Below are positions 36,617 to 48,764 of a stretch of DNA of 64,000 nt, one piece after another (position 1 is the first letter of the stretch; every line of letters begins with the position of its first letter). The notes under the pieces are model-generated. The model was not told the origin of the DNA. It made no database searches and saw nothing but the letters and a program-made list of their open reading frames with translations. The stretch comes from Wolfiporia cocos (taxonomy: Eukaryota; Basidiomycota; Agaricomycetes; Polyporales; Phaeolaceae). A program made the position numbers and the translations under genes. The stretch is taken from contig JACCLO010000006.1 in assembly GCA_029448655.1 (NCBI GenBank), positions 1,736,001-1,800,000 on the forward strand. Direction: 5' to 3'.

Positions 36617-37923
36617 CCGATATCACAGTACTGGGGTCGAAAGCACACAGAGGGGCTCGTTGGAGGAGCAAGGAGCAACCATGGTGAGGAGCCCGACGCT
36701 TTATCCCACCTCGGAGCGAGCTGCCATTCATTGTGGTCAGAAGCAACCAGAAGATTGCCTATGCGAACATTCGCGATCAATGCCGCCTACTAATCATATC
36801 CAATCGGGCAATAACACGTACTCGGGATCACTGCGAGTATTTTGGAAGCGTCTGACCTACTGATTGCGCGCTATCCGACAGATTTGACTGTTGGGTCACG
36901 TAGTAGGATACCGTCATTACATACACCGCTTGGGCGAAGTTTCAAGTTGCGATGATCATGAACCGAGCGAGAAGACGATTATTGAGGACGATCGAGCTAG
37001 TGGGTAAATGACTGAGGTCACTAGCACACTGGGATCTGGGCTTCAGAGCAGCAAGACGCAAGTGGAGAGAAGTATATACGGCACGGAGCGCTCTCCACTG
37101 GTCAGTGGTTCGCTCTAACGTACTGAATACGTCTTGTGCTGATCTTCTCGTGACAAGACAGCTCCGGATTCCGAATGGACAACCGAATTTGCATCACAAA
37201 TATCAGTAAAATGCCGTACAACGTCAAGCAAATAAGTCCATGCTTGTCAAATGTTCGTATAATAGTCATCCTTCACACCTCCTAGAAAGCAAGAGAAGAG
37301 ATCAACAGACATCTTCGGTATTCCAAGGACAACAGTGCATTTGGCGGACAAGTTGGTCGAGCTCCATTCACTGCGTTCAGACCCCTAGTAATCAAGGGTG
37401 GAGCTAGCTATGAACTGTAGGTGTAGAGCTATATGTACCACAACAGAGCTTGCCTTGCTAGCTCAACTGGAGCTAGCCCTACAGAGTCGGAAAATACCCA
37501 CCTATGCACATGCTGCTAAGTCACCTAGCTTGTAGTTGAGGTTATATTGGCACTTGAAGGCTATACCCGTATCTCTCTAATTAGTGTAGGTATCAAGGGC
37601 CAGGTATTGTACAGGTCTGACAAGATCGTCTATGCCTGTTTAAGAGCATCGATGTAGAGGATCTATGTCCAGCTAAATCCGACACGGTAGTTCCACAATC
37701 ATAGCCTCAATAATAAAATATAGCACGTTATTCTCATGAGTTTGGGCGAACAAATAATCTCATTATTGACCCGATCAGGCGAAAACGCGATCATGTGCTC
37801 ATTGCGTCGCCTGGTAGCTTTGCTGCATCAATGAGATATCGGGCCTGGACCCCTGCTCGTCCTCCACCTCAGTCTGGCCCTTCTGCCATGTCTGCTATAC
37901 CTCCTGGCCCCATAACTGACTCC
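36617..37923. other. No gene recognised; AT-rich
   Basis: Upstream region of the second transporter, then AT-rich sequence with many ctagct words near 37400-37470. It is possibly an old transposon remnant, but no ends or protein were found. Confidence 0.4.
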
Positions 37924-38618
37924 TGAGGTCGCCAACCTGCGAAATGAATCGAACGAGTTAAAGGCAGTGTCCACAAGGAGAGAAGATGATGAGAGAGGGA
38001 CTGACGGAGAAGATGAAGACGAGCACGTAAGACGGTCCCATAATGTCTCAAGAAGAGCGGAAAGGTGCCAGGGTCTGTTCAGATCCTCAGCATTAAGCTA
38101 GAAGAGTTGAGTGAGAAGCAGCTTACCACATGTGCAGAGCTCCAGGTCGTGTCTCAAATATTGAGATTAATTCACTGTAAATGGCTGATCCCACTTGACA
38201 AAGAAGCTGTTGGTGATGGGGTAGTATCGAAGGAGGATAGTCAGTCAGAGAATGATAAAGAAAATGGGGGCACCGACCCCAAGCTCCACTTTGGTTTCGA
38301 GAAAGACGTTGCAGCCGATGCTAATGCGCAAATCATCACGCATATAGCGAGCATCGTCTATAATGAACAAACGGTACACGTCATTAGAATTGAGTGGGTC
38401 CACAACTTACAATATTTGATGCCCAGAACCCCGAGACATGTACGCTCAAGCATGCCAATGTCAAATTCACAATGCATGATATTGAAGAACTCTTGAAGAC
38501 CTGTTTCCGCACGTACAAGAAGGCGTATCAGCGACAGCGTGATAGCGTTACGATTATAAGCCCTACAAAAGCACGGCACCTTCTCCTTCTCATAGTCATA
38601 CTATTCATAAGTGAGTAG
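37924..38618 (+). pseudogene. Truncated member of an unnamed fungal family (coiled coil plus acidic region)
   Basis: Readable pieces: a charged coiled-coil-like part (LRNESNELKAVSTRREDDER), then EELSEKQLTTCAELQVVSQI, LRLIHCKWLIPLDKEAVGDG, an acidic stretch (KEDSQSENDKENGG) and FGFEKDVAADANAQIITHIA. After an apparent 60-base intron follow NPETCTLKHANVKFTMHDIE and ELLKTCFRTYKKAYQRQRDS. From memory of polypore proteomes, this resembles a lineage-expanded nuclear-looking family that continues well beyond this point with an arginine-rich tail; here the frame turns into hydrophobic nonsense (LLLLIVILFISE) and stops. No start codon joins cleanly to the first piece. I therefore call it a remnant; function unknown. 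Confidence 0.5.
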
Positions 38619-39830
38619 TTGAGTGCGATTGATTCTCGTTAATAGTTACCTTAGATCTTTGTGGCGGCATGAAGGTGTTGGGTTGCATGTACTGCCATCG
38701 TCGTTGTGGTCAGAGTGCAAATCAGAAAAATATATCGGCCATGCTTCTGAGTCAAACATGAGTGTCCAAGCAGCGTACAGGTCCTGCTAGACTGGGTAGA
38801 CCATGTGCGCCTATATCAGAACAGGGCGCATGGTCAGGAGGTAAATCAGGATCGGTATATACCATATATTTCTGCTTGAATCTATAAGGCCTGGACCGAG
38901 CTATCTCCACATATACTCATATGGACCTGCCATGTATACACTGCATAATTTAACCATGATCATACATGGGCATAGCTGCCATATTCTACATGAAGTTCAA
39001 GGGCGGCATATATGATTAGTGCAGACCCTTTGGCTACCCAGATACTACACTGCCTAACTCCATTTATCCCCATCTACACGACCTTAGAGTAGGCAGCCCT
39101 TGAACGCAGTGATTGACAGGCCAGGCCACGGATCTCCTGACCGAGAGGCGTCTCCTTGTCCCACTCTGTCTATGTCATGGTGACACTCATCACAGGGACC
39201 TGCCGCAATCCGGACAGCTAGACGTGGCTATCAGATCCCTACACACAGGCTTGCCTCCATGCAGTTAGTACAGACGTAGCACGCCAGCCCTGCATCACCC
39301 CACAAACGCAATCCAGGAGATGATGAACTCAAGTGCCTTGGCCGGGCACCCAAGTTGCTGCGAAAATAATGCGACCGAATGGCCCAGGACAGTGCACACG
39401 CGAATTGTTTCACTGGGCGATCGCTCCGAATATCAGCAGGTATCGAGCATTCCGGCTGATCGAGCAGGATTGGTAAAGAAGCACAGATAAAGACTAGCGA
39501 TTGGCCGTAGCGTATATGGACATCAAGGGCATCTCGTCGTTAAGATTATCATATGCAATACGGAACTCGACGCGGGCAAATGAAGGGGTCGACGGTCGAC
39601 GGACACACGGGCGCGGCTTCCTGAGCAGCACGGCCACATCCGACAGCCAGTGATGCACGGCGATAGCAAACATGGGATTGCGTCATGGGAGCAGAGTAGA
39701 GAGCGGAGAGCGAAGAGCGAAGAGCGAGGGGTTCGTGAAGTAGCGGGGGCAATGAGCGCTGTTGGCATATGAAACACAGATCATCCTCAGGGTGCACGCA
39801 ACGCGGAAGACGGCTCACTGCGGGAGCACG
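38619..39830. other. No gene recognised
   Basis: AT-rich to 39.5 kb, with no coding signal. A short purine repeat (gagcgaa units) lies at about 39705-39728, just beyond the end of the zinc-ribbon gene. Confidence 0.4.
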
Positions 39831-41147
39831 CTACGCGCGTCCCCGCAGGAGCCCCCGCAGGCCCCTCCCCAGGCTCTTCACCTTCTCCTTCACCGCACTG
39901 CCCCGCTTTGCGTCGCCCTCGCACAGCGCGTAGTCGAGGTCGTCCACGGAGCGGCACCGCGCCAGGTCTATGCGCAGCTCCGCCTCGCCCGTGAGCGATG
40001 CGCCCGCTGTCCACTCCGACGCGGGGACGTACGTGCGTTTCACGAGCGAGTAGCCCACCGTTGCGGGGCGCGGGATGTCGAGCGACTTCGTCGCGCGCTC
40101 GTGCGCCTGGATCTGTGAATGTGACTGTGACTGCTGCAGGGCCCGGTCCTGGGTATTGTCTAGGAGGGGTATCGCGCAGATGGGTATCGTGGGCGGCGTC
40201 ATGTTCTTGCGGATCGCGGTGTAGAGCGGGCGCTGCGGGTGCCCGAGGGGTATCTGCGAGAGGGAGACGCTCTGCGCGACGACGACGGGCGTGGAGGCCT
40301 CGACGCGCTTGAGTGACGTCGGCTTCGAGAAGGAGGTGGATCGTTTCCGCAGAGAACGCGAGGAGCGCTGGCGGAGGATGGTCATGCGCTGCTTGCGGCG
40401 TAACGTGCGCTGAGAGGAGAATCCTATCGACTTCGAGGATGCCACCTCGGTCTTGTCGCTCCCGGTATTATGTAGGGTGTCGTTAGAGTTCGTCACAGAT
40501 GCGGGAGGCGTAGCTGTCATCACATGCACTGGGGGCCTAGGAGTCGCTGGCGTATCCTTCTCGCGCATGTCTGCGAGCTTGTGCAGGAACGGCTGCAGCT
40601 GGACGCTCTGGTGGCCAAGCATGAGCAAAGTCAGCTACATGAACGGCGGCGTCGAACACGTAAGCATACCGTAGTTGCTGTGGCAACAATGTCTTTCGCC
40701 GAGTACACAGCGGCTCTGCGGTGCCTTCTCCGGCGGACTGCATGCATCAGGCGCGGCGTTTCTGTGTGGCCCGCTGACACTTCGGCGGAACGCCTCGCGA
40801 TCCTCGCCAGCTGCGCTTTTTGCGCATCGCTCAGCAGAGTCGGCGCGCTAACGCGCCTCCGTCGGCGCAGGTCCTTGAGGGCCACTACCCTGTTCAGACA
40901 GACGCCCGAACACCAAGGACAGGTATGTCCAAGGGTGTTGGCGAAGCCACACTGGCTACAGTCATAGAGTGGGCGGCTGGGCTCGAGTCGAAGACACGGC
41001 AGCGAGTCCCACTTCGTCAACTTCGTATCGACTCAGTCAACACTGGTGGTAGATCTATCTGAATGGATCGCTCACCGGCTTCTTCCACCTGTACTCCCTG
41101 CATATCATCCGCGATCTGTGCGTGGCATCCGAAGAAGGGTCAACCAT
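39831..41147 (-). CDS. Orphan protein with N-terminal zinc ribbon
   Basis: Three exons fit in phase 0: 41147-41076 (MVDPSSDATHRSRMICREYR), 41011-40670 and 40607-39831, with introns of 64 and 62 nt. The second intron has donor GTATGC and a CTGAC branch-like site. Together about 396 residues. Exon 2 carries LYDCSQCGFANTLGHTCPWC, a C-x2-C...C-x2-C zinc ribbon at about residues 43-58. A basic region follows (KDLRRRRRVSAPTLLSDAQK). Exon 3 is polar and basic with phosphorylation-rich stretches (QRSSRSLRKRSTSFSKPTSL), ending in a conserved-looking module: SVDDLDYALCEGDAKRG and KEKVKSLGRGLRGLLRG. No named family is recognised. The ATG at 41147 has a good context (AACATGG); an in-frame ATG farther upstream is possible. 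Confidence 0.65.
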
Positions 41148-42571
41148 GTTGTGGCTGGAGTGCTGGCTGCAAAGAACTCGACGGAGACGAGGAGAGGTCG
41201 GTGAAGCTCGGAAGGGGGCTCGCGTCGAGCACCGGGTAGATAGCGGAGGCGAAGATGGAACAACCGCTTCGCAACACACCTTTTTCATGGTTGTGCGATT
41301 GGCAGGCCAATTCTCAATGAGGCTGCCTGTCGGGGCACACTGATCGCAAGATCGCAATGGTCTGAGCCAGAACGAAGATCCGAGGTATCCAAGTATTACG
41401 ATTCGTTGCTCCTGGCGTCCCCAGCGCAGTTTCGTGTCGTATTGCCCACGAGTCTCACACGCATATTGACAAAACCGCTGGGGGTGTTCCAATGGTAGGT
41501 CGCGGTCAAAGTCGTGTTTGCGTCGTGGTCTTCCACAAACGCGGATGAGCGTCTGTTTCCAGTGGCACCTTACTAAGCGTTCGCCTATTTACTTAGCTAC
41601 TATTAAGTGCAGCAGGGATACTTCTCGTTGATAAACAGTAGACGATCCCTCTCAGTAGTTGAGAACCAACTATTCTGTATGGTGAGCTGGCAAGCACAAG
41701 AATTGTCAAATGACTGCATATTACTCCTAATGTCATGGGACATCAGAAGACAGACAGAGAGACAACCATTCATACCCCGCAGTCAGTAACCTATGTACAT
41801 GTGCGGCAGCTAACTAGAGCCACGGTGGAAGTAAAGAGTGCCGTAAAAATGAGTAGGGTGGTGTTAGGTGTCATACTTGGTTATGTATCGTAAAGAGGTC
41901 ATGGTAGTCGCCGATAATGGCATCATGGGACATCAGACCGAATGACTGGCGCACCAGTGCAGATTGCTGTGGTATATTTCCAGCAACTTGTCTTGATGCC
42001 ATGAATATATTGTACCTTGCATTGGCGGTGATCCGCAAACCATCATTATGACGATGACGCCAAATACTCGAATTCCCTCACACTATTAAGGAGTCGGTAC
42101 CGACCTTGGAGCATACTGTCGGTTTCACCGAGCCAGACACATTCGTCTCGTAAGCGCCATGGAGTATTGATGGTGCCCATGTCTCATCGCTACTCGCTCC
42201 AATAATTGCTCAAAGAGCGTGGCTAACGTTTGCGAATCGCCCCTGCTGCGATCTAGTTGTACCGCACCAATCGGCAGGCGCGTACAGACATCACTTACAT
42301 TTCGCAGGCGATTGTGGCCGCTGCACCCCATCTTTCAAGGCACCGTACTGAATTGCATTCATGAAGCGCCTGTCGCATCGCTGCCGCTGCCCGCTGCGCA
42401 GCTCCTCAAAAGTTCGCGGAACAGGGAAGAAGCACGCTTCAGCTCCGCAAGGTGCCACAGATCAGCCGCGCGGGCCAAGTGGGTGTCTGACAATCCTCCG
42501 TGCGATAGAGTCAGACGGCCAATTTGCAACTGCAGCGGCACAGAGAGCCGAGGCCGCGAAGGTGTGAGGGT
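41148..42571. other. No gene recognised
   Basis: Upstream region of the zinc-ribbon gene and AT-rich spacer. A direct duplication (atggcatcatgggacatcag-like) appears near 41730-41940. No protein was identified. Confidence 0.35.
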
Positions 42572-43312
42572 CTATCTGCGGAGGATGACGTCGCTGCGTC
42601 CCCCGCGAGGGTGTGTCAAATAGACACGGTTCTTGGACAACGCCGACGATAATCTGACCATGACAGCGGTGTCGGGCCTTCCCTGTCCAATGGCCATCGG
42701 TCCGCGCTGTCCGCCATCGGTCCGCGAGAGCCAGAGCTTGAGAAGTTTCAGGACCGTTGGCGGCCGCACGCAATACCTCCTGCATAAGATCGCAGGTGGT
42801 TGCCGAGACTGAAGAATCTGAACAAGTGTACAAACGGTAATGGGTGGTACTGTGCCGTACAAGCATTCCTCGAAAACCCGCAGCGTGAGAATAGACCGTT
42901 CCGGGGCAGAGTCGTCGCGGTGATTTGACATCGCCACGGCTGCGAGGAGTGAGACCAATACAGATGACCAGGACGAAAATATCAAGGAACGATCGCTGTC
43001 TTGTTGACGGCATGACGCAGCATGAAATGGCAGAGAATACCAGCCCTTGAAGAATACCTTACCGGGAGTTCTGCGGGACGAATATGTCAGATAGAAACCA
43101 CGCCCGACAACAGAAAGGAAGAGCACCATGTCATACCAGTATGACGGGTGCGCGTAAAACCCAATTCTGCACTCCTCAACTTCGCAGAGCTCCGCACAAG
43201 CACGGTGACCTTCGCGTCGAGCAATTGCCGAATAAGCTCTCGCAGCAAGTGACAGCGGTCTCGTCGGCTTCGGCGGGATATGCTTGATGTGCCCCAAGGA
43301 TGGATATGGCAA
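42572..43312 (-). pseudogene. Possible decayed glycosyltransferase (UGT-like) fragment
   Basis: On the minus strand near 43310-43180 one frame begins LPYPSLGHIK and reaches TRPL. The neighbouring frame continues CHLLRELIRQLLDAKVTVLV. Together these resemble the N-terminal P-x-x-GH-x-x-PLCxL pattern of UDP-glycosyltransferases, with a one-base frame change. The rest of the open frame (ending GRSDVILRR) has no recognisable donor-binding motif. A short duplication (ccatcggtccgcg) sits at about 42696-42733. No complete gene could be built. It could instead be unrelated sequence with chance resemblance. Confidence 0.25.
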
Positions 43313-43603
43313 TAGCAGTCACACGCAAATCCACACTGTGAAAGACTCACCGCCGTACCACGTATGGTGAGAATAACTATATGCATCAATGAATAATACA
43401 GGCAAAGCACTGCAGTGCCGTTGCCAAAACAGCTATCGTCGGTCTGACTGGAAGATATGTGCAGTGTAGCAATATGCAAAGGCCAGGAGCAATACATCAA
43501 GGCGACAAGAGGACCTTATACCCTATAAAGACGAAAGACTCAGAGTGTTTTCGACAACGGGATGCTGGCGTATGGCGTACCTTCATCTAATGCTGGAGAA
43601 GAA

Positions 43604-45479
43604 TTACACGAACATCCCAATAGCACCCCTCTCCCCATCCATTTTCCACTCGCTATCAATGAGCACACTTGAGTGCACGCGTCCGCAGCCCACGACTGGG
43701 CATTTCCATTCATGGACAGCCTCGATCTGTGGTTTGCCCCGCGCTCTACCCTTACCTTTGCTCCCGTTTCGCACAACAGCAGCATAGGAGTGACCGTGGC
43801 GATGACCCGGGAATCGATTCGGACGGGCTCCAGGAAGCTCAGCAGTACTTGAGGTTGCAACGCCATCCTGGGCGCCGCGCGAGTTGCGTGGACGCAGTCG
43901 AGAGCGGATGGAGTTGTCGTCCTGTCCAGGCTCAGGCTTGAATGCTGGGAAACTGCCGGGTACAAGCCCCTCGGGCTCCGCTTCAATAGCCCTACGTTTG
44001 CCTTTCCGATCTATACCTACTTCCACAGCCTTATTCCGCTTGCGCTTTCCGAGGCGCTCGGGCGAAGGTTGCTCTGAGACAGGGAGTGGAGCGCTGTCTG
44101 TGCCAGCGTCCGCTTTTTCCTTGCCCTTGTCCTTTACAGCGGATGGATCCTCCTCTGTCACGGGAACTGGCGGAGGTGCTGGCCGCATGATCTCCCCAAC
44201 GCATTTCCCATCCAGCATGTGTCCGCATCGGAGCGCCCAAACCCTTCGCCTGCGTCGCTCCTCCTCGCTCAGAGTCGAATTGGTAGACATAACCAGCGTA
44301 TCCAAACACCGAGCGCAAACAAGAGTCATGGTTGCCTCAACGACATGCGATGGGCCGGTCACCGCGCTGCTACCCGACTGTGCAGGCGCATCGTCGTCAT
44401 CGTCAATAACGATCACCTCTGGAGAGCCTGGGCCTGAGCCGGACGTTGCGTCTGCTGGCGCGAAATCGTGTGTGAAGCCAGGCGCAGGGGGTTCTGGGTG
44501 TGTGTAGCTGGTCTTGTACAATGGCTCGCTGGCAGTCGCACGACTATTGCCTGCGCCAACACCGGCGGAACGGTGGCCAAAGAGGTTAGCCGGGAAGATG
44601 GGAGCCAAGAAATTATCGAGGAGGTCAATAGGATCCAACCAGTCATTATGAGCATGGGGCTGCTGAGGGCCGATTCCGAACAGACCAGCCAACGGTAAAT
44701 TCCACCATCTGTCTGCACCCCTTTCCGATAGTTGCCTCCGCGTTCTTTCATCCTCCTGGCGTTGCCTATCGGCTTCTACCATTTGTCGATTCCTTGCGAG
44801 CAAGGCACCTCCGAGACCCATGACAGGTTGATGATGCGAACGTGCCGCGGCAGGCGGCGCGTCAACTATCGCAGAACGGCTACGACGAGATGGGCCTGCT
44901 AGGAATTCTTCGAAAGCGAACGGATTTGGATTTGGACGGATTGCTGGAGGTGGCGGGTCTCTAGGAGGCAGTGGCCGTGAGCCGGTGAATTGAGCCGGGG
45001 CTGTGGGACCAGACGGTGCAAATCTAGGATGTATCGGTTGGGGTGGAGGAGAAATCATACGTGTACGGCGATTGGCTGGACGATTGCTTCAGAAATCAGC
45101 GAAACCGCCACATTGCAGCATCGAGTCTCTGACCTCGCGACGCCGATCCAGAAATCACCTCCAGCACTTCGTCCTCGCTATCGGAGATGACAATGGGCTG
45201 GCTCCTAGAGCTAGGCCCTGCTACCGCATCTGAAGTGTTGGCGCGTACAGGCTGCTGTGGGCGCCTGTGGTGGGGGCGTCGGTAGCCAACATACAGCACC
45301 TCTGGATCACCCTGAGCGGCAGTGCCGTCTGTCGCATATAAACGTTGAATAGGAGCACCACGGCTCGATCTGAAGCCTAGATAGGATATTTCATCGCTAT
45401 AGAGCGAGTCGACATCAATGACTCCAGGGGAGGGTCGTCGATGCTGGAGGAGAGGTCTTTCGGAATGTACGGACGCCAT
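43604..45479 (-). CDS. SUMO-interaction-motif protein with split RING-like zinc finger
   Basis: Two exons, 45479-45134 and 45075-43604, with a 58-nt GT-AG intron; lengths sum to exactly 606 codons. Start ATG at 45479 (MASVHSERPLLQHRRPSPGV). SIM-like hydrophobic-acidic motifs: VIDVD at about 20-24, PIVISDSEDEVLEV at 95-108, EVIVIDDDDD at 335-344. The zinc-finger part starts LVCARCLDTL (C369, C372), then LRCGHMLDGKC (C399, H401, C407). About 165 low-complexity basic residues follow, with KGKEKAD and GKRKRNKA as likely nuclear signals. The last pair is in WKCPVVGCGRVH (C574, C579), and the protein ends RGAIGMFV. The architecture resembles SUMO-targeted ubiquitin ligases, but cysteine spacing is non-canonical. 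Nuclear E3 activity is an inference. I believe similar proteins occur in other basidiomycetes. Confidence 0.8.
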
Positions 45480-46041
45480 TGCAGCTAGCAAAACGACAAA
45501 TTGTCGTCGAGGCCGCGTAAGATCAACAACACAAGTAGCTCGTTGTGTTTACGGAAAGAGGGTAGTCAAGCGAGAGCAGTAGTAGTGAATAAACAAGGGG
45601 TTGCTGCTCCGCGGTGGTTGTGGGTGGGCGCAAACCATGTGGCACGTGGTGGGATCGGGCGCTATAGGCGCTAATCCGGACCCGTCGCCTGTTTTGGTAA
45701 AACCTTCGAACGCTGGATATGATATTGCAATTGCAGAGGCTGAAAGAATTGTTTACCGCACGATCATAATGGCGGAAATAAGTGCTTAATGTTTCGATGA
45801 GGTTGAGCACTTCATGTTTGTTCAAGTGCTTCTCAGTCCCGAGTCGACTCAAATAGATGAACACATTGCTCCAAGGAATATAAGCTGAGTCAGACATGAC
45901 ATAAACTACCACAGGCCGCCGGATGGCCCGCTGGCCTCTCTTCTTCTGGGTGCGATCTTCCCCTCCTCAGGAACACTGTCAAGCCGCATTTGTTTGCATA
46001 CTAGACACCAAAATTATCGGTATCGAGCCAGCCCCGTCAGA
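45480..46041. other. Intergenic, divergent promoter region
   Basis: 562 bases between divergent starts of the SIM/RING gene and the aldo/keto reductase. No supported gene or clear motif. Confidence 0.5.
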
Positions 46042-47301
46042 ATGTACTTAAATCCTAATTCAAAGATGAAGGTGTGTACCGAGGTTGCAGGGATCAGACT
46101 TGCGTATGAGCTCTGTCATGTAGCTGCGCGACGGCAATGAGATCCCCATCATGGGATTTGGTATGAGTGCATCTGTCGAACCTCCCTCGCTCAACACGAC
46201 GAACGAACGCAGGTACATATGAGATCGATGGACAAGAGGCCTACACGGCCGTTAAGACCGCACTCGAGGTAGGCTGACTGCTACATCATATGAGTGTCAA
46301 TACTGACTACAATCGAAGGCTGGATATAGACACATTGTGAGCATACCTGATAGTCTTACGTTCCATCTGTAACCTCTTGGATCTGTACCATCGGTAGGAT
46401 TCGGCAGAGTGGTACTACAATGAGAAGCAGTGCGGCCGCGCCATTCTTGACTTCTGCGCAAAATCTGGCGTACCACGCTCGGAGGTGTTTTTTACGACGA
46501 AACTGCAGACGAACGCTGGCTACAAAACGGCCAAGGCTTCCATAGCGCGCTCGCTTGAAACATGCGGCCTTGGGTACATCGATCTCTATCTAATACATTC
46601 GCCCATCGGAGGTCAACAGAAGCGCGCAGAAAGCTGGAAAGCAGTCCTTGAAGCCAAAAGCGAGGGCAAAGTGCGTAGCGTCGGCGTCAGTAATTACGGC
46701 GTACGGCATCTGCAGGAGCTGCTAGGTGCCGGTGTGGAGCTTCCTGTAATCAACCAGGTGATTCACTCTCTTGACACCACTACTTTTTCCGCTGACCTGC
46801 AATAGGTCGATTTGCATCCCTTCATGACTCGGACAGACATTGTTGCGATTTGCAAGGAGCATGACATCGCTCTAGAGGTCATTTGGTGCCCCTGTGTGGT
46901 ATATCAGCATCTGACCACGGCGACACCATAGGCCTGGGCACCTCTTGTCCGCGGATACCGGTTTACGCATCCATCGATTAAGAGTCTAGCACAGAAGTAT
47001 CTCAGGGAGCCTGCTCAAATTTTACTCAGGTACTCTCTTCAGAAGGTATGCGAACCTTCAAGCATAACCGTACCCTTGTACTCACGCGCTTCATTACAGG
47101 GATATATTCCACTTCCCAAATCTGAGAATCCAGAACGTATCAAGTCAAACATAAATGTATACGATTTTGAGCTGGCCCCGGATGAAATCGCACACTTGGA
47201 TAGTCTTGATGAAGGTACGAGCACTCCCATCTTCCAGAGCGGACATTAAGAAACATGTTCTAGAATTGGTTACGGACTGGGATCCAACTAGTTGCCCGTA
47301 A
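46042..47301 (+). CDS. Aldo/keto reductase (small monomeric type)
   Basis: Start ATG 46042 (MYLNPNSKMK), which splices in frame across an intron at 46072 to LRDGNEIPIMGFGTYEIDG. Stop at 47299-47301 (VTDWDPTSCP). Multi-exon. Catalytic tetrad: D and Y in HIDSAEWYYNE, K in FFTTKLQTNAGY, H in LYLIHSPIGG. Other family blocks: KVRSVGVSNYGVRHLQELLG, QVDLHPF (across an intron at about 46757-46805), and the C-terminal KGYIPLPKSENPERIKSNIN. These fit AKR3/AKR5-like enzymes (2,5-diketogluconate, glycerol or xylose reductase relatives), cytosolic and NADPH-dependent. It belongs to a different subfamily from the one at 22445-24116. A stretch around 46875-46930 was read only through an extra intron. The gene looks complete. 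Confidence 0.88.
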
Positions 47302-48764
47302 TATGCCCTGTTTTGCAATGCTGTTGTGCCCATAGGTCTAGAATGTTGACTAAATCTTTAGAGAGATAGTTACACAGCCCATGTGTCAAGGACAGCTGAT
47401 AGATCCGGGCCTTCAACGCCACTACTTTCATGACTTAGCTATACCCTCGAACAAGGCACTAAGTTTTGCCTGTGCCTATCACACACTAAGTGCGCTAGCT
47501 TCCCCACGTGGGGATGCTCTGTCCTGCGCGACGCGACGCATGTAGCGACACTTTTACAATCACCGCCCAAAGGGGCCGCCGCGCCGCCCCACGAGGAAAA
47601 CGGAGCCAAAACCGTAGGCTGTGCGAGTTGAGCGGTCCGTTGCAAATCTAGGCCTCACTTCTTAATACCACACTCGTATTGGACTCTCCAGGTATCGTAC
47701 GGCGGTACCGTGTTCATTCCTTGAACCTGCCAGGTGCTATGTATCGCTGGATACATCCCATTTATAGAGAAGCCCTATGGCCGCATTCGATTGTCAGAGG
47801 TTGCACCTTACCATGGATAACCCGTGCTCTCGCACGGAATGTAGAGCGATGTATGTTATCGTGATTTAGCCGGATTGCGACGAACTTCAAGGCCTCAAAG
47901 CCTCAAGCTTGGGTTGGCAAGTTCCATAAACGGTGACTGCCGTATTAGGGGGTTGCCTAAACAAGATGCTTTTCTATAGAAGATTCCCACATTCTAAATA
48001 ATGAGTGCCTCCGAGATTGTTCCATAGTAGGGACACCTGCTACTGCCATTGGCACATGTATTTCAACGGCGGTTCATGTGAGAGCTGGGCAAGAAAGCAT
48101 GTCTGAACAAGTGTGCCGCCAAGGACGACAACTTGATCGGGAGTATTTTGCTTTATAGGTCCCACGGCCTCGGTTAGGAGAAAACGTCTGTACGCCGCTT
48201 CATTCTTATGCTGAATTTTACAGTCATTGAAGGCGAGACATGCTCCACCTGAGGCAAGCTGCCTCTTCGCAGGCGGTATCCGCCCTGCCGCTGGGTGATC
48301 GATATAAGTGTACGATGCCGTGATACATGTCCGAAACCAAGCGACGGTGGACTCCGACTCGTTGGGCGCTCAGCGCTCATCATGAATGCTCGAAGCACTA
48401 TATATCAGATGAGGCAGTTGCAAAACCTCAATTTTTTGCAACACTGTCCTAGCTCTTTCAATGCCCATGCAAGAAGTCAGATAAACCAGGGTCGGATCAT
48501 GTAACAGCATCTCTTGAATCATTCTACTGACTCAGAACATGGTTCGTGGAGAAACTATGGCTATAGGAGTGTCGATGCCGTGACATCTCTTGCCATTTGG
48601 TAAGGAGATCTAGCGAACACTTTCGACTAGAGACGGAAGCTGGCGTGTGGAAATTTTCCACGCCCACAAATGCCACATGTCCACAAACCCGATTTTCCTG
48701 CCTCTCAATGTGTCCTTTTGAAGGACAGTGTCGCAACTTCAGCCATCGCACGAGAGGATTCCGA
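47302..48764. other. No gene recognised
   Basis: Short frames only. Start of the gene-poor interval. Confidence 0.45.

Noticed and set aside
42361..42623. Overlapping plus and minus frames around 42.4-42.6 kb
   Set aside because: No domain; the translations are arginine/serine/alanine-rich and no splice pattern extends them.
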